Of a stretch of 14,465 nt of DNA, positions 14,157 to 14,465 are shown in pieces. The DNA is from Lachnospiraceae bacterium. Its GTDB lineage: Bacteria > Bacillota > Clostridia > Lachnospirales > Lachnospiraceae. The translations under genes and the position numbers were made by a program. Location of the stretch: positions 1-14,465 of the forward strand of contig CAAGLJ010000032.1 in assembly GCA_900770785.1 (NCBI GenBank), written 5' to 3'. Within the stretch, counting starts at the first letter, position 1. Each line of letters begins with the position of its first letter. The notes beneath the pieces were generated by a model that saw only the letters and a program-made list of their open reading frames with translations, was not told the origin of the DNA and searched no databases.

Positions 14157-14465
14157 TTATGAAAAATGACGCTGGTACTCCTTGGGCGATTCCCCCGTCT
14201 TATTGCGTAACACCTTGGAAAAATACAGTGGATCTTTAAAACCGCACAGGGCAGCAATGTCTTTCACGCTGGTAAAGCCCTGATTCATGAGAGTGCAGGC
14301 CTGCTGGATGCGGAGTGTGGTGATGTACTCTGAGATGCCTACTTTCATTACCGACTTAAATGCGGTAGAGCAATATTTGGGATTATAAAGAAGTTCTTCG
14401 CTGATGGTTTTCAGGGAGAGCTTTTCATCCGAAATGTGATTGTCAAAATATTTTCGAATTTGAAG
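14157..14465 (-). CDS. AraC-family regulator, C-terminal DNA-binding domain (5' end outside window)
   Basis: The frame is open to the window edge, giving 102 C-terminal residues beginning LQIRKYFDNHISDEK. This is a complete AraC/XylS domain with two helix-turn-helix units. The first is LSLKTISEELLYNPKYCSTA followed by FKSVMKVGISEYITTLRIQQA. The second is FTSVKDIAALCGFKDPLYFS followed by KVLRNKTGESPKEYQRHFS, where the Gly-Phe and Pro-x-x-Tyr positions are the AraC signature. An ATG at 14348 is internal and would remove the first helix-turn-helix, so it is not the start. The sensor domain is not in the window, so the ligand is unknown. It reads towards abiF but ends before the small RNA promoter, and no terminator is obvious in 14117-14156. 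Confidence 0.9.
   Translation of the reverse strand, partial: LQIRKYFDNHISDEKLSLKTISEELLYNPKYCSTAFKSVMKVGISEYITTLRIQQACTLMNQGFTSVKDIAALCGFKDPLYFSKVLRNKTGESPKEYQRHFS

Noticed and set aside
13056..14465. AraC regulator and abiF as one two-gene operon
   Set aside because: abiF has its own promoter, small RNA and terminator between them, so common transcription is not needed to explain the order.

Overview
The window looks like chromosomal DNA of a low-to-mid GC Firmicute, most likely a gut Clostridium relative of the Lachnospiraceae type. The reasons are strong GGAGG ribosome binding sites on almost every gene, a lysine riboswitch ahead of dapA, the large Firmicute (class III) fructose-1,6-bisphosphatase, a YitJ-type fusion of homocysteine methyltransferase and methylenetetrahydrofolate reductase, and a eukaryote-like HisA. 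The genus is inference from remembered family distributions; no search was run.

Layout. 1-4507 (+): the 3' end of a YigZ/IMPACT-family gene, the magnesium channel mgtE, the AP endonuclease exoA and the YitJ-type methionine/folate fusion, all closely spaced. The fusion gene converges on typA (4588-6420, -) across a hairpin-rich gap. 6421-6769 is a 349-base divergent intergenic region. It holds the typA leader with five 10-bp tandem units, a typA promoter, and a three-unit 45-bp repeat array bracketed by a perfect 22-bp inverted repeat. 6770-7417 (+) encodes a tandem OB-fold SSB-like protein. 7418-7785 is a 368-base leader with a consensus promoter, a lysine riboswitch and a terminator. It controls dapA and dapB (lysine/diaminopimelate synthesis), with fbp 53 bases further on. 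A terminator then serves an oppositely oriented Asn-rich lipoprotein gene (11518-11988, -). Divergent from it is an orphan, eukaryote-type hisA (12106-12945, +), whose last codons run into a tandem array of hairpin-forming 45-bp units.

The accessory part is 12946-14156. An AT-rich Abi_2/AbiF-family gene with a HEPN RNase motif (13056-13985, -) is preceded by its own TTGACA-N17-TACACT promoter, a short structured RNA of about 70 nt, and an intrinsic terminator 26 bases before the toxin start. This is the architecture of the AbiF RNA toxin-antitoxin modules reported as the likely ancestors of Cas13, and it is the most interesting system in the window. The window closes inside the DNA-binding domain of an AraC-family regulator (14157-14465, -).
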